Below, in pieces: positions 1 to 9,028 of a stretch of 64,000 nucleotides of DNA; position 1 is the stretch's first letter; each line of letters starts with the position of its first letter. The notes beneath the pieces are model-generated. The model had not been told where the DNA came from and did not search any database. It was given only the letters and a program-made list of their open reading frames with translations. The stretch comes from JAHELQ01 sp964491915. Lineage in GTDB: Bacteria > Acidobacteriota > Aminicenantia > UBA2199. The position numbers and the translations under genes were made by a program. Location of the stretch: positions 81,599 to 145,598 of the forward strand of contig CAZBHS010000008.1 of assembly GCA_964491915.1 (NCBI GenBank). Reading direction: 5' to 3'.

Positions 1-177
1 GGACCCAATATCCCGGAGGTCAGCGGGCCGTGGCGGCGGGAGAAGGTGGAGCTCATCCAATTGGAGATGAAATGCCGCCCCTGTTCTCAAAGAAGCTGTA
101 TTTATGATACAATAAGGTGCATGAGAGACATTAAAGCGGAGACAGTGTATGAAGCGATTATTCGATATATCCAGTGA
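1..177 (+). CDS. Glycosyltransferase family 9 (heptosyltransferase-like), C-terminal end only
   Basis: The reading frame is open from the first base of the window and stops at 175-177, so only about 58 C-terminal residues are present. They hold the Cys-rich tail typical of ADP-heptose:LPS heptosyltransferases: a C-x2-C followed by a spaced Cys and then CMRDI (KCRPCSQRSC then RCMRDI), and a final helix ETVYEAI. Such enzymes add heptose to the LPS core at the cytoplasmic face of the inner membrane. The end overlaps the O-antigen ligase start by 29 bases. The heptose kinase gene two genes downstream supports an LPS-core role. Substrate cannot be told from the fragment. Confidence 0.7.
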   Translation, partial: GPNIPEVSGPWRREKVELIQLEMKCRPCSQRSCIYDTIRCMRDIKAETVYEAIIRYIQ

Positions 178-1318
178 CATCTCGTTTTATCTGGTGGTTG
201 GTTTTTTATTGTTGATCAATTTTTCCATCGCCGGTTGCTATATTTTATTCACCTTGTTGGCCATCCAGATCATCGGCCATTGGGCGGTGAATCGCAAAAT
301 CGAGGGCTTTCCCCCCTATTTTAAATATTTTCTTATATATATAGGGGCCACGTTGGCGACCACCATCTTCTCCATCGACCGGTTGGAAAGCTTCAAGGAC
401 AACCGGGATTTGCTGATATATCTATTGATTCCCATCTTCATATTGGTGATCAACTCACGGAAGCGATTGATGATCAGCTTTGGGGCGGTGCTTTTATCGG
501 CGATTTTATCCTCGTTTACCGGTATATATAACGCGGCCACGCAAGGACTGTCGCTGGACCACCGGCTCAAGGGTTTTACCAGCCATTGGATGACCTACTC
601 GGGACTGTTGATGTTCGTGTTTATCTTCTTCTTTGTCTACCTTTTCTACCAAAAGCGATGGCAGCGCAAGCTCTTCCTGGGAGGAGGTCTGGCGATCCTG
701 TTGGCGGCGATTCTTTTCTCTCTCACCCGTTCGGTTTGGGTGGGGATTGTCGTCTCGCTGGGGCTTTTTATCGCTTATTACAAGCCGAAAATTCTGTACG
801 TCGCGGTTCCGGCGGCCATCGTCATATTCTTTTTATTGCCCCAAACAGTCAAGAGCCGGGTCTTTTCCATATTCGACATGAACAACGCCTCGAACAAAGA
901 TCGCATTTATATGGTGCACACCGGCAAGGAGATATTCAAGCGGTATCCGTTGACCGGAGTGGGGGCCAACAATGTCAAAGAGGTGTATCAATTGTACCGG
1001 CACCCGGACGCGCGGCAAGCGAATCCCCATCTGCACAACAACTTCTTACAGATACTGGCGGAGCGGGGATTGCTGGGCTTGCTATCGTTGCTTCTGGCCT
1101 TCGGGGCTCTGTGTTATTATCTGGTGAAGCGCATCCGGCTTCACCAGGGTGAGGCGAAGCATGTGGCGTTGGGGGCGCTATTTGTATTTATTGGATTTTT
1201 AGCCTGGGGTATGTTCGAATACAATTGGGGGGATACGGAAATTACATTCTTGTTGTTCTATTTTATCTCGATTCCCTTCCTCGGAAAAACAGCTTACACT
1301 GAGAAGGTGAATCAATGA
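149..1318 (+). CDS. O-antigen ligase / Wzy-type polymerase family membrane protein
   Basis: A 389-residue protein with about ten hydrophobic membrane segments and one large periplasmic loop. The loop holds the Wzy_C signature: PLTGVGANN followed by HLHNNFLQILAERGLLG (an H-x2-N...E-x-G pattern), as seen in WaaL O-antigen ligases and Wzy-like polymerases. These join polysaccharide from an undecaprenyl carrier to lipid A-core, or polymerise it, on the periplasmic side. The ATG at 149 follows a GGAG-containing ribosome site (about 138-141) and lies inside the end of the glycosyltransferase gene. It overlaps the next gene by an ATGA, so it is translationally coupled to the heptose kinase. Ligase versus polymerase is not decidable here. 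Confidence 0.8.
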   Translation: MKRLFDISSDISFYLVVGFLLLINFSIAGCYILFTLLAIQIIGHWAVNRKIEGFPPYFKYFLIYIGATLATTIFSIDRLESFKDNRDLLIYLLIPIFILVINSRKRLMISFGAVLLSAILSSFTGIYNAATQGLSLDHRLKGFTSHWMTYSGLLMFVFIFFFVYLFYQKRWQRKLFLGGGLAILLAAILFSLTRSVWVGIVVSLGLFIAYYKPKILYVAVPAAIVIFFLLPQTVKSRVFSIFDMNNASNKDRIYMVHTGKEIFKRYPLTGVGANNVKEVYQLYRHPDARQANPHLHNNFLQILAERGLLGLLSLLLAFGALCYYLVKRIRLHQGEAKHVALGALFVFIGFLAWGMFEYNWGDTEITFLLFYFISIPFLGKTAYTEKVNQ

Positions 1319-2304
1319 CATCTCAAAAGCGTCTGGCGGAGATAGTTTCAGGATTCGCCGGTAAAAAGATACTGGTGGTGGGCGATGTGATTTTGGACCG
1401 TTATATTTTCGGGCATGTGGAGCGCATCTCTCCCGAAGCCCCTGTGCCGGTGATCAAAGTCTCGCAAGAAGAATTCCGCTTGGGGGGCGCCGGCAATGTG
1501 GCGGCCAATATTGCGGCATTGGGGGCCGACGATCTGTTGCTGGGTGTCTGCGGCGAAGATTTATTCGCCCAGGAGATTGCCAATCTCAAGAACCACGGCA
1601 ACCGGATGGTCCGTTGCCCCGCCAACCGCACCATTGTCAAAACCCGGGTCATTTCGCAGCGTCAGCAGATTGTACGCATCGACCGCGAAGAGACCATCCA
1701 CCTCTCGCCGGAAATCGAACGCAAAATGGTTGCCCAAATTCTTGACAATCAATTGGACGGTATCCTGGTCTCGGACTATGCCAAAGGGACATTGAACAAA
1801 ACAATCATGACGGCGTTGAAAGAGCGGGCCAAAACAGCCGGCATCCCCATCATCGTGGACCCCAAACCGCCGAACTTTCATCTCTATGACCATATCACCG
1901 GCATCACCCCCAACCTGATGGAGGCGGAACAGATCACCCGCAAAAAAATCGGCAGCCATGAAGAGGCCGCCAAAGCCGCCCGCTCCATTCAGAAAAAGTT
2001 CAAGGCGGATTTCTCCCTGGTCACTCGCGGGGGCGAAGGCATCACCGCCTCGGAAAAAGGAAAACGAACCTTTCATCTGCCGGCCTATAGCCATGAAGTG
2101 TTCGACGTCACCGGCGCCGGCGACACTGTGGCGGCGGTTCTCATCCTATCCCTGGTATCGGGAGCCACGCTTCGCGAAGCGGTCATCCTGGCCAATGCGG
2201 CGGCTTCGATCGTGATCGAAAAGATCGGAACCTCGCAGGCGACCATCGAAGAGTTGCAGAAGCGGGTAAATTTTTTATTGAGGGACAAACGCCATGTTCA
2301 CTGA
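1315..2304 (+). CDS. rfaE1: D-glycero-beta-D-manno-heptose-7-phosphate kinase (PfkB family, HldE domain I type)
   Basis: This 329-residue PfkB-family sugar kinase matches the kinase half of HldE/RfaE. It has the N-terminal GGAGNVAANIAALG motif (residues 58-71) and the C-terminal DVTGAGDT anion-hole and catalytic-Asp motif near residue 265. It phosphorylates D,D-heptose-7-phosphate at C1 in the ADP-heptose route to LPS core. The cytidylyltransferase-like second domain of E. coli HldE is absent, so the adenylyl-transfer step must be encoded elsewhere, as in split HldA/HldC systems. It overlaps the ligase gene by four bases (ATGA), and the heptosyltransferase fragment upstream fits the same pathway. 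Confidence 0.85.
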   Translation: MTSQKRLAEIVSGFAGKKILVVGDVILDRYIFGHVERISPEAPVPVIKVSQEEFRLGGAGNVAANIAALGADDLLLGVCGEDLFAQEIANLKNHGNRMVRCPANRTIVKTRVISQRQQIVRIDREETIHLSPEIERKMVAQILDNQLDGILVSDYAKGTLNKTIMTALKERAKTAGIPIIVDPKPPNFHLYDHITGITPNLMEAEQITRKKIGSHEEAAKAARSIQKKFKADFSLVTRGGEGITASEKGKRTFHLPAYSHEVFDVTGAGDTVAAVLILSLVSGATLREAVILANAAASIVIEKIGTSQATIEELQKRVNFLLRDKRHVH

Positions 2305-2456
2305 TAAATCAGGATCTATAGGGGTTGGCGGCGCCATTTTGTGAAAAAACGGTAAATAGAAAGTAGATAAATTATTGAAATTAATTTATACTAATTGAGG
2401 AGGCGACATCAAGAAAAACGGGTCCGTTTCCCAACACGTTACGGACAGGAAATAAA

Positions 2457-2485
2457 TTGACAGTTTCAGGATGAAATGATAGAAT
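2457..2485 (+). promoter_or_regulatory. Sigma-70 type promoter upstream of lptB-rpoN-PTS cluster
   Basis: TTGACA at 2457-2462 is followed after exactly 17 bases by TAGAAT at 2480-2485, preceded by TG one base upstream (extended -10). The start of transcription would fall near 2492, about 30 bases before the lptB start. It lies in the 218-base gap after the heptose kinase gene, so it separates the two operons. In the same gap a GGAGG at about 2399-2403 has no usable start codon after it. Confidence 0.65.
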
Positions 2486-2522
2486 TCACTATCACTTTGC
2501 GGTATAGTGAGAATAGGCAAAG

Positions 2523-3242
2523 ATGAAAAAACTTGAAGGGATTAATATCAGTAAATCATTTAAAGGCAGACGCGTAGTTAACAACATATCTATAGAAATA
2601 AATGAAGGAGAAATAATCGGTCTATTGGGACCGAACGGAGCGGGAAAAACAACGACATTTTTAATGATCCTGGGAATTCATAAACCAGAGAGCGGCGAAA
2701 TTCGCCTCAACGGGGACGACATCACCCGTTTACCCATATACATCAGGGCCCAGAAGGGAATCAGCTTCCTCCCCCAGGAACCCTCGATTTTCAAAGGATT
2801 GACCGTTAAAGAAAACATCAGGGCTATCATCAACATGCACCCGGAGAAAAAATTACCGGTAAACGAATACGACGTGCTGGAAGAGATGGGTCTGGGAGAA
2901 CTCAAAGACCGTAAAGCGTACATGCTGTCGGGCGGCGAGCGGCGAAGACTTGAAATTGCCCGTTCATTGGTGCTCTCACCGGACTTTCTTCTGTTAGACG
3001 AGCCGTTTGCCGGGATTGATCCTATCCAGATCCAGGAATTGCAGGTCTTGATTACCAGTCTCAGAGACAGGGGAATCGGCGTCATCATCACAGATCACAA
3101 TGTCAGGGAAATCCTGAACATTACCGACCGTTCCTATATTGTCAACCGCGGCGAAGTAATCTTCCAGGGGGATTCCGGGGCGCTGATCCAAAATGAACGG
3201 GTCAAACAAGAATATCTAGGAAAAGAATTCAGGTGGAACTAA
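2523..3242 (+). CDS. lptB: LPS export ABC transporter ATP-binding protein LptB
   Basis: This is a 239-residue ABC ATPase of the usual LptB length. Walker A GPNGAGKT is at residues 36-43, the Q-loop at LPQEPSIF (83-90), the signature LSGGE at 135-139, Walker B LLLDEP at 156-161, and the switch His in ITDHN near 192. It powers extraction of LPS from the inner membrane with LptF/LptG and passes it to LptC/LptA. The stop codon abuts the rpoN start directly. The lptB-rpoN-hpf-ptsN order is classic in Gram-negative bacteria and supports LptB over a branched-chain amino-acid (LivG-type) ATPase. The ribosome site is weak. Confidence 0.92.
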   Translation: MKKLEGINISKSFKGRRVVNNISIEINEGEIIGLLGPNGAGKTTTFLMILGIHKPESGEIRLNGDDITRLPIYIRAQKGISFLPQEPSIFKGLTVKENIRAIINMHPEKKLPVNEYDVLEEMGLGELKDRKAYMLSGGERRRLEIARSLVLSPDFLLLDEPFAGIDPIQIQELQVLITSLRDRGIGVIITDHNVREILNITDRSYIVNRGEVIFQGDSGALIQNERVKQEYLGKEFRWN

Positions 3243-4640
3243 ATGTCAACGAAACTCCATTTAAAAAACGCTCCCAACATCGTACTGAACCCGGTGATAC
3301 ACTCCTTTCTCGAGTTTTTACCACTAAACCGGACAGAGTTCGTCGATCGCATCAGTAACGAAGTGGAATCGAATCCGATGCTGGACATCCAGCAGCCGGC
3401 CTCCCAAACTCAAGAGAACGAGAGACCGGAAGTCAACGATATCCAGAAAAAACTGGAACGGGCCGACTCCTCCTTTATGCAAACATATGAAGAGAACGGA
3501 TTTTTCAAGCCGGACGACGACAAAATAGACAAGAACCGGGCAATCGAACTCTTCACCGCACAGGCGGTCCATCTATCGGATCACCTGATGTCCCAGGCAA
3601 GAACCGAATTTAATGAAAAAGAGTTGGAGATCGCCAATCATATTATCTACAACCTGAACCAGGACGGCTATATGAATGTGGCCATCGAATCCATCGCGTC
3701 CTCGCTGGATAGCACACCGGAAGAAATCGAACGCATCAGAAATATCATCAGGGCGTTCGATCCCCCAGGCGTCGCCTCCGCATCCCTGAAAGAATGCCTG
3801 TTGGCACAGGTAGAGGAAAAACCGGAAAACAATCGTTTGATTCAATTGATAGAATATCACTTAGAAGAATTGGGACGGTCCAAATACACAGACATCATGA
3901 AAAAAATGGGGCTTGAAAAAGAGGAACTCTTCAACCTCATCAAACGGATCAAACGACTCAATCCCAGACCCGGGGCAGAATTTGAGAAAGAAGAGGTGGA
4001 ATATGCCCAGGTGGACCTCTTGCTGATCAAAGACGACGACGAATACAGAGTTCGCTTCATCGAAGACGGCATGCCTCAATTGACACTCTCTTCGTATTAC
4101 GACGAGATGCTGGACCAACGGGTAGACCGAAAAACGAAATCCTATCTAAAAGAAAGATACCGCAACGCCAATCTATTTATCGAAGGAATTGAACTGAGAA
4201 AATCAATGATCGTCAAAATCGCGGAATATCTGGTAAAAGTGCAAAAAGATTTTCTCGATTTCGGCGAAAAGTGGAAAAAACCCCTGACAATGCGCGAAGT
4301 CGCCAGAGAATTGAACTACAACGAATCAACCATCTCACGGGCTGTCAACAATAAATACATGGCCTCGGAAAACGGCCTGATCAGCCTGAAAAGTTTCTTC
4401 ACTTACGGACTTAAAGGTGAATTCGGGTTTAAGCATTCAGTAGAGACAATAAGAGACAAAATAAAAAAACTCATCCAGGAAGAACCTAAAGATTCCCCAC
4501 TGTCTGACCAGGAAATCGCTGCCAAGCTGGGACAACTGGGAATCAAAATATCCAGAAGAACGATCAGGAACTACAGAGACGAGATGAATTTACCCAATTC
4601 ATCAAAAAGAAAAGAAGAATATAAGATTAAAGGAGATTAA
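3243..4640 (+). CDS. rpoN: RNA polymerase sigma-54 factor RpoN
   Basis: A 465-residue sigma-54. The N-terminal activator-contact region I is short and divergent but keeps the ESNPMLDI end. The core-binding domain follows, with two sigma-54-type helical repeats (about 100-300), then the DNA-binding part with a helix-turn-helix (LTMREVARELNYNESTISRAV) and a C-terminal RpoN box ISRRTIRNYR (about 436-445). It directs transcription from -24/-12 promoters and needs AAA+ activators; the NtrC-type regulator at 25767-27116 is a candidate partner. It starts directly after lptB and is followed one base later by hpf. Confidence 0.95.
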   Translation: MSTKLHLKNAPNIVLNPVIHSFLEFLPLNRTEFVDRISNEVESNPMLDIQQPASQTQENERPEVNDIQKKLERADSSFMQTYEENGFFKPDDDKIDKNRAIELFTAQAVHLSDHLMSQARTEFNEKELEIANHIIYNLNQDGYMNVAIESIASSLDSTPEEIERIRNIIRAFDPPGVASASLKECLLAQVEEKPENNRLIQLIEYHLEELGRSKYTDIMKKMGLEKEELFNLIKRIKRLNPRPGAEFEKEEVEYAQVDLLLIKDDDEYRVRFIEDGMPQLTLSSYYDEMLDQRVDRKTKSYLKERYRNANLFIEGIELRKSMIVKIAEYLVKVQKDFLDFGEKWKKPLTMREVARELNYNESTISRAVNNKYMASENGLISLKSFFTYGLKGEFGFKHSVETIRDKIKKLIQEEPKDSPLSDQEIAAKLGQLGIKISRRTIRNYRDEMNLPNSSKRKEEYKIKGD

Positions 4641-4641
4641 A

Positions 4642-5193
4642 ATGAGTATTAGATTTACTTCTAAGAGCGTTAAATTTACTGGTGCATTAAAGGCTTTTAC
4701 TGAGAAACAATTAAGAAAAATCGAGAAAATCAGCGGCGACATCATGGATTGCGAAGTTATTGTCGTCCAGGAAAAGCTATCATACAAAGTTGAAATTACA
4801 TTAAAAACCAGATTAAACTCCTATCATATAGAAGGATCCGATTCTATTTTGAAGCAGGCTCTTAGAACCGCGCTCAATACTTTAAACGCCCAGGCCAAAA
4901 AAAACAACGAAAAATTGAAAGGCGACAAAAAGAGGACCAGCCGCTTCGGAAAAATCAAAGAGAGTATCATGGGACCCAGCCGCGGAACTCAATCTGAAGC
5001 AAGCGATATGGCGGGCGAAAAAATCACGGTCTCCAACAATTATTCACGGAAACCCCTTTCCGTTGAAGAGGCTATCTTCTTTTTAAAAGATAGCGATGAA
5101 AACGCTTACTTGTTCACTAATACCGAAACAAACAATATTTCGGTTGTGTTTTTTAACAGGAACAACGAAATTTCAATTATTGAAGCAAATTGA
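4642..5193 (+). CDS. hpf: Ribosome hibernation-promoting factor, long form
   Basis: A 183-residue protein with both parts of long HPF. The N-terminal RaiA/YfiA ribosome-binding domain (about 1-100) has the beta-alpha pattern and basic helix KQALRTALNTL. A charged linker of about 30 residues follows, then the C-terminal dimerisation domain (about 130-183) with KPLSVEEAIFFLKDSDENAYLF and VVFFNRN. Long HPF dimerises two 70S ribosomes into inactive 100S particles in slow growth. The gene sits between rpoN and ptsN, its usual place. The start ATG follows AAAGGAG within the rpoN tail. Confidence 0.93.
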   Translation: MSIRFTSKSVKFTGALKAFTEKQLRKIEKISGDIMDCEVIVVQEKLSYKVEITLKTRLNSYHIEGSDSILKQALRTALNTLNAQAKKNNEKLKGDKKRTSRFGKIKESIMGPSRGTQSEASDMAGEKITVSNNYSRKPLSVEEAIFFLKDSDENAYLFTNTETNNISVVFFNRNNEISIIEAN

Positions 5194-5214
5194 TGTGTTC
5201 GGAATTCTTGAACA

Positions 5215-5682
5215 GTGAAATTATACAATAATTTAAAAGCCGAGCTGATTAAAACAGATCTGCATGCCACAACACTCGACGAGTTGTTGGCGGAAATCAT
5301 TCACCATCTCAAAATGCGCGACCTGGTGGGCAACGAGAAAGAAATCATCAGCAAGTTAATGGAGCGGGAGAGATTGGGTTCCACTTCCATCGGCAACTCT
5401 TCCGCGGTTCCCCATACAAAACTCAAAGACATTAAAACTCCAATCATTTTCATTGGCGTGTCCAGGAGAGGAATCATCTACAATGAAAAGGACAAAGACA
5501 CTGTTCACTTTGTGATTCTCATCCTGTCTCCCAATGAATCACCCATCGTTCACTTGCAAATCCTCGCGGCCGCAGCCTCTTTAATCAAAAAATCACCGCA
5601 ACTAATCAAGGATGCCAGGTCTTGCGAAACCTCTGAAGAATTACTCGATGTAATCAGGCAGTATGAACTTAAAGATGACTAG
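5215..5682 (+). CDS. ptsN: PTS IIA domain protein, nitrogen-regulatory type (PtsN)
   Basis: This 155-residue EIIA of the fructose/nitrogen class carries its phosphorylatable His in the motif SAVPHTK (His67). Such proteins accept phosphate from HPr and act as regulators (potassium transport, nitrogen, stress) rather than sugar carriers when no EIIB/EIIC is present, as here. The start is a GTG at 5215; no in-frame ATG lies upstream before a stop, and the ribosome site is poor. The end overlaps hprK by 20 bases. It is part of the regulatory PTS cluster following rpoN. Confidence 0.88.
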   Translation: MKLYNNLKAELIKTDLHATTLDELLAEIIHHLKMRDLVGNEKEIISKLMERERLGSTSIGNSSAVPHTKLKDIKTPIIFIGVSRRGIIYNEKDKDTVHFVILILSPNESPIVHLQILAAAASLIKKSPQLIKDARSCETSEELLDVIRQYELKDD

Positions 5683-6598
5683 CGCGAACAATGGAATTGA
5701 GGTAAAAGAGATTATCAGGCAAGAAGATCTTGAAATCTCGTCGATTTATAATGAAGAAAAAATATCAAACCAAATTTTCCACCCCCGCTCGCAAAAGCCG
5801 GGACTCGCTTTGGCAGGATACCCTAAATACCTGAATCGTAAAAGAGTCCAGATTTTAGGTAAAACCGAGATGGGCTACTTGAATCAACTGAAACAAGATG
5901 AACGGGAAAAGCAATTAAAAAACTTCTTTTCCCTACGGGTACCAGCGGTGATCATTTCGGAAAAACAAGAGGTGGACGCGAGTTTTATCGCCTACGCCGA
6001 GAAATACAAGACCCCGATCCTGATTTCCAATCTCAAAGCATCCCTTTTGGTAACCAGGATTTCTTGCTTCTTATACCGTCACTTTTCAAAAAAAATCAGA
6101 ATCAATGGCGTGTTGATCGATGTGATGGGTTTGGGAATCTTAATCGCCGGCGATTCCGGTATTGGAAAAAGCGAAGCCGCTCTAGAATTGGTAAACAAAG
6201 GGCACCGGTTGATTTCCGATGACTTAATCGAATTTTACCTCGATTCGAACGATGATCCGGTGGGGCAATCCATCGAACGCATCAGAACCTGGATCGAAGT
6301 GAGGGGATTGGGAATTATAAATATCACAGACATTTTCGGCATGGGCGCCATCCTGCCGGAAAAAAAACTGGACCTGGTTATAAAGCTGGAGAAGTGGAGT
6401 CAGAAAAAGCAATACGACAGGTTGGGCGAAGGCGAACTCTATTTCAACATCCTGGAAAAGGAAATCCCAATGTTTGTCCTGCCGGTGGCGCCGGGCAGAA
6501 ACCTGTCAACACTCATTGAAGTGACGGCAAAATACTTCATGTCCAGAAAAAACGGTAGCAAATCGTTCATCGAGCATGTATACGAAAAGGATAACTAA
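5663..6598 (+). CDS. hprK: HPr kinase/phosphorylase
   Basis: A 311-residue HprK. The N-terminal domain ends near residue 130. The C-terminal catalytic domain has the P-loop GDSGIGKS (163-170), HRLISDDL, and the signature RTWIEVRGLGIINI followed by TDIFGMGA. It phosphorylates, and by phosphorolysis dephosphorylates, Ser46 of HPr in answer to energy and metabolite levels. The HPr gene three genes on carries a Ser at exactly position 46, so the target is present. The start at 5663 overlaps ptsN; an alternative ATG lies at 5675. The adjacent RapZ gene common in proteobacterial clusters is absent. Confidence 0.95.
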   Translation: MNLKMTSANNGIEVKEIIRQEDLEISSIYNEEKISNQIFHPRSQKPGLALAGYPKYLNRKRVQILGKTEMGYLNQLKQDEREKQLKNFFSLRVPAVIISEKQEVDASFIAYAEKYKTPILISNLKASLLVTRISCFLYRHFSKKIRINGVLIDVMGLGILIAGDSGIGKSEAALELVNKGHRLISDDLIEFYLDSNDDPVGQSIERIRTWIEVRGLGIINITDIFGMGAILPEKKLDLVIKLEKWSQKKQYDRLGEGELYFNILEKEIPMFVLPVAPGRNLSTLIEVTAKYFMSRKNGSKSFIEHVYEKDN

Positions 6599-7017
6599 TG
6601 ATTAAAAGTCTAATGATTACCCACGGAAACTTTGGAGAGGAGTTGATCCGGGTTGCGGAAAAAATCCTTGAAAACGATGCCGATATTGAATCGGTCAATT
6701 TTGATTGGGTAGAAGATTCCAATAGAATAATCGCACAGATCGAAGACTATATTAAAAAACACAAAGACGATTCGATCATCATCTTCACAGATATGTTCGG
6801 AGGTTCCCCCGCGAATATTTGTTTTAAATTCCTGGAACCCAACGTCGAAGTCATTACCGGGATCAACCTCCCGGGATTATTAAAATTTCTGACCTATAAA
6901 GACAGAGGAATGGAATTCCCTGAATTGGTCAAATGTGTCAAAAACGGAGCAATCGACGGAATCAGTATCCTGGGCGAATATTTAGGAGAGAAAAAAAATG
7001 GTAGAAGAAAAGGTTGA
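6598..7017 (+). CDS. PTS system mannose-type EIIA component
   Basis: This 139-residue protein has the EIIA(Man) fold signature. Phosphorylatable His9 sits in MITHGNFGEEL, then come a DMFGGSPAN motif (about 65-73) and the GINLPGLLKFL motif. It accepts phosphate from HPr. No EIIB, EIIC or EIID gene follows, so a regulatory role in the chain EI-HPr-EIIA is likely. The start shares one base with the hprK stop (TAATG), and the end overlaps the HPr gene by 20 bases, so translation is coupled on both sides. Confidence 0.88.
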   Translation: MIKSLMITHGNFGEELIRVAEKILENDADIESVNFDWVEDSNRIIAQIEDYIKKHKDDSIIIFTDMFGGSPANICFKFLEPNVEVITGINLPGLLKFLTYKDRGMEFPELVKCVKNGAIDGISILGEYLGEKKNGRRKG

Positions 7018-7267
7018 AATTTCGAACAAACTCGGACTTCACGCCAGAGCTGCGGCAAAATTATCCCACCTGGCCAATAGTTTCGCATCCGACATCTTTT
7101 TGGTATACAACGACGACAGAGTTAACGCCAAAAGCCTCCTGGGTATTTTAACATTGGCGGCATCTGTGGGAAATTCCATAAAAATACAAGCAAGCGGAAA
7201 AGATGAAAAAAAGGCCGTCAAGGCCCTCATCGATTTATTCAACAAAAAATTCGATGAAGAAAGCTAA
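6998..7267 (+). CDS. ptsH: Phosphocarrier protein HPr
   Basis: HPr of 89 residues. His15 is in the catalytic motif GLHARAA, the site phosphorylated by Enzyme I. Ser46 is in NAKSLLGIL, the site acted on by HprK. Both residues fall at the canonical positions. It carries phosphate from Enzyme I to the two EIIA proteins encoded just upstream. A good ribosome site (TTAGGAGAG) precedes the ATG inside the end of the EIIA gene. The stop is followed immediately by the Enzyme I start. Confidence 0.95.
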   Translation: MVEEKVEISNKLGLHARAAAKLSHLANSFASDIFLVYNDDRVNAKSLLGILTLAASVGNSIKIQASGKDEKKAVKALIDLFNKKFDEES

Positions 7268-9028
7268 ATGATAAAAAAACTCAAGGGTAAACCTGTTTCC
7301 GCCGGCATTGTCGTTGGTAAGGCATTTTTATTCAATTCTCGGCAACACATCATCATGCGGGAAAAGATCGATCAAGAAGCGATCCAAAAGGAAATTAAGC
7401 GCCTGAACAGCGCAATCCGTAAAACGCGGATTCAACTAAAAAAAATTACCCAGAATTTGCAAAACATCATGGGCAAAGATTCCGCCCTCATCATCGAAAC
7501 CCAGGCGCTTCTATTGAACGAGGGCAATCTCATCACCGATATTCGCAACTACATAGAGGTGCACGCGGTCAAAGCGGAATGGGCCATTAAGCAGGTTGAG
7601 AAGAAATATATAGATATTTTCATCAATATTCCCGACCTCTCCTTCCGGGAAAAGCGTAACGATATTTCAGACATACTGAACCGGTTGCTGGAGAACCTGA
7701 AAAAGAGCAATGATGTTTTTAACGACAATATCGAAAACGTGATCCTTGTGGCGGATGACATTCCACCGTCTGTAGCGGCGAACTTAATGTCGAGAGGCAA
7801 AGTACTCGGCCTCATTTTCGATCATGGCGGCGAAACATCCCATAGTGTCATTCTGGCCAGAACATTGGAAATTCCCACCATCTTGAACACTGAAAACGCT
7901 TCGGAGATGATCTCCAATGACGACCATTTGATCGTGGATGGATTGAGCGGCGAAATTTTTATCAATCCGGACAAGGCGTTTCTTTCACGGTATTTGGTCA
8001 AAAAAGAAAAGTACCTGGTGTACAAAGAACGTCTCAAAGGCGTCATCAAACTCCCGGATCGCACCAAAGACAATCATGCATTCAATTTGAGCGCCAATAT
8101 CGAGCTACCCTTCGAGAGCGAAATCATCAGCTCTTACGGAGCCAGGGGAATCGGTTTGTATAGGACGGAATTTCTGTTCACAGATCCCAAAATCGCCTCA
8201 TCCGAAGAGGAGCAATATCTCATCTACAAAAGTATCGCCCAAAAAGCGTTCCCCCATCCTCTAGTCATCAGAACATTCGATGTAGGCCGTGATAAAGACT
8301 ACGGCAATATCCAACCGGAACCGGAAACCAATCCCGCGCTGGGAACCATGGCGATCCGCTTGTTTTTGAAAGAAAAAAAATTGTTCCGAACCCAAATCAA
8401 AGCAATCTTGAGAGCCAATGAATCCGGGAATATTAAAATCCTCTTCCCGATGATTATCGAAATCGAGGAGATCTATTACATCAAAAGCATCATCGACGAG
8501 GTTAGCCGAGAATTGGAGGAAGCCGGGAAATTACCCGACAAGACAGTTGAGTTGGGGATAATGATTGAAATTCCCGGCTCTGTAAAGTTGATAAAGCACC
8601 TGGAGCACATCGTCGATTTCTTTTCCATCGGCACAAACGATCTTGTCCAATATTTGCTGGCGGTTGACCGCAACAATAGTTCGGTATCCTACCTTTTTAA
8701 TCCCTTTCATCCGGCGGTTATTGAAATTTTGTTCGAAATTCGAAAAGAGGTGGATAAAATCGGTAAAGAGGTCAATGTTTGCGGCGAAATCGCCGGCAAA
8801 GGTTTTACCGCTTTGATGCTCCTGGGGATGGGGTACACCAATTTCTCGATGAATCCCCTCTCGCTGATTGAGATAAAAAGGATTTTCACCAACATTCACT
8901 ACTCCTACATAAAACACGTGGTCGGCCAATTGAGAAAATTGAATTCTAAATCAGCCATCGAAGAATATCTGATCGAAAAAGTGATCCGCAAATATCCGGA
9001 TCTTTTTTTAACCCAAGCGCTTTTCTAA
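7268..9028 (+). CDS. ptsI: Phosphoenolpyruvate-protein phosphotransferase (PTS Enzyme I)
   Basis: A 586-residue Enzyme I, near the usual 575. The HPr-binding helical domain is N-terminal. The phospho-His domain carries GGETSHSVILARTL (active His about residue 195), and the C-terminal PEP-binding barrel has GIGLYRTEFLF, FSIGTNDLVQY and CGEIAGKG with the catalytic Cys. It autophosphorylates from PEP and charges HPr. It is the last gene of the lptB-rpoN-hpf-ptsN-hprK-EIIA-HPr-EI run. No clear hairpin terminator follows. Confidence 0.96.
   Translation: MIKKLKGKPVSAGIVVGKAFLFNSRQHIIMREKIDQEAIQKEIKRLNSAIRKTRIQLKKITQNLQNIMGKDSALIIETQALLLNEGNLITDIRNYIEVHAVKAEWAIKQVEKKYIDIFINIPDLSFREKRNDISDILNRLLENLKKSNDVFNDNIENVILVADDIPPSVAANLMSRGKVLGLIFDHGGETSHSVILARTLEIPTILNTENASEMISNDDHLIVDGLSGEIFINPDKAFLSRYLVKKEKYLVYKERLKGVIKLPDRTKDNHAFNLSANIELPFESEIISSYGARGIGLYRTEFLFTDPKIASSEEEQYLIYKSIAQKAFPHPLVIRTFDVGRDKDYGNIQPEPETNPALGTMAIRLFLKEKKLFRTQIKAILRANESGNIKILFPMIIEIEEIYYIKSIIDEVSRELEEAGKLPDKTVELGIMIEIPGSVKLIKHLEHIVDFFSIGTNDLVQYLLAVDRNNSSVSYLFNPFHPAVIEILFEIRKEVDKIGKEVNVCGEIAGKGFTALMLLGMGYTNFSMNPLSLIEIKRIFTNIHYSYIKHVVGQLRKLNSKSAIEEYLIEKVIRKYPDLFLTQALF

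Noticed and set aside
2293..2343. A 16-codon frame after the heptose kinase gene
   Set aside because: Too short, no ribosome site of its own and no family likeness.
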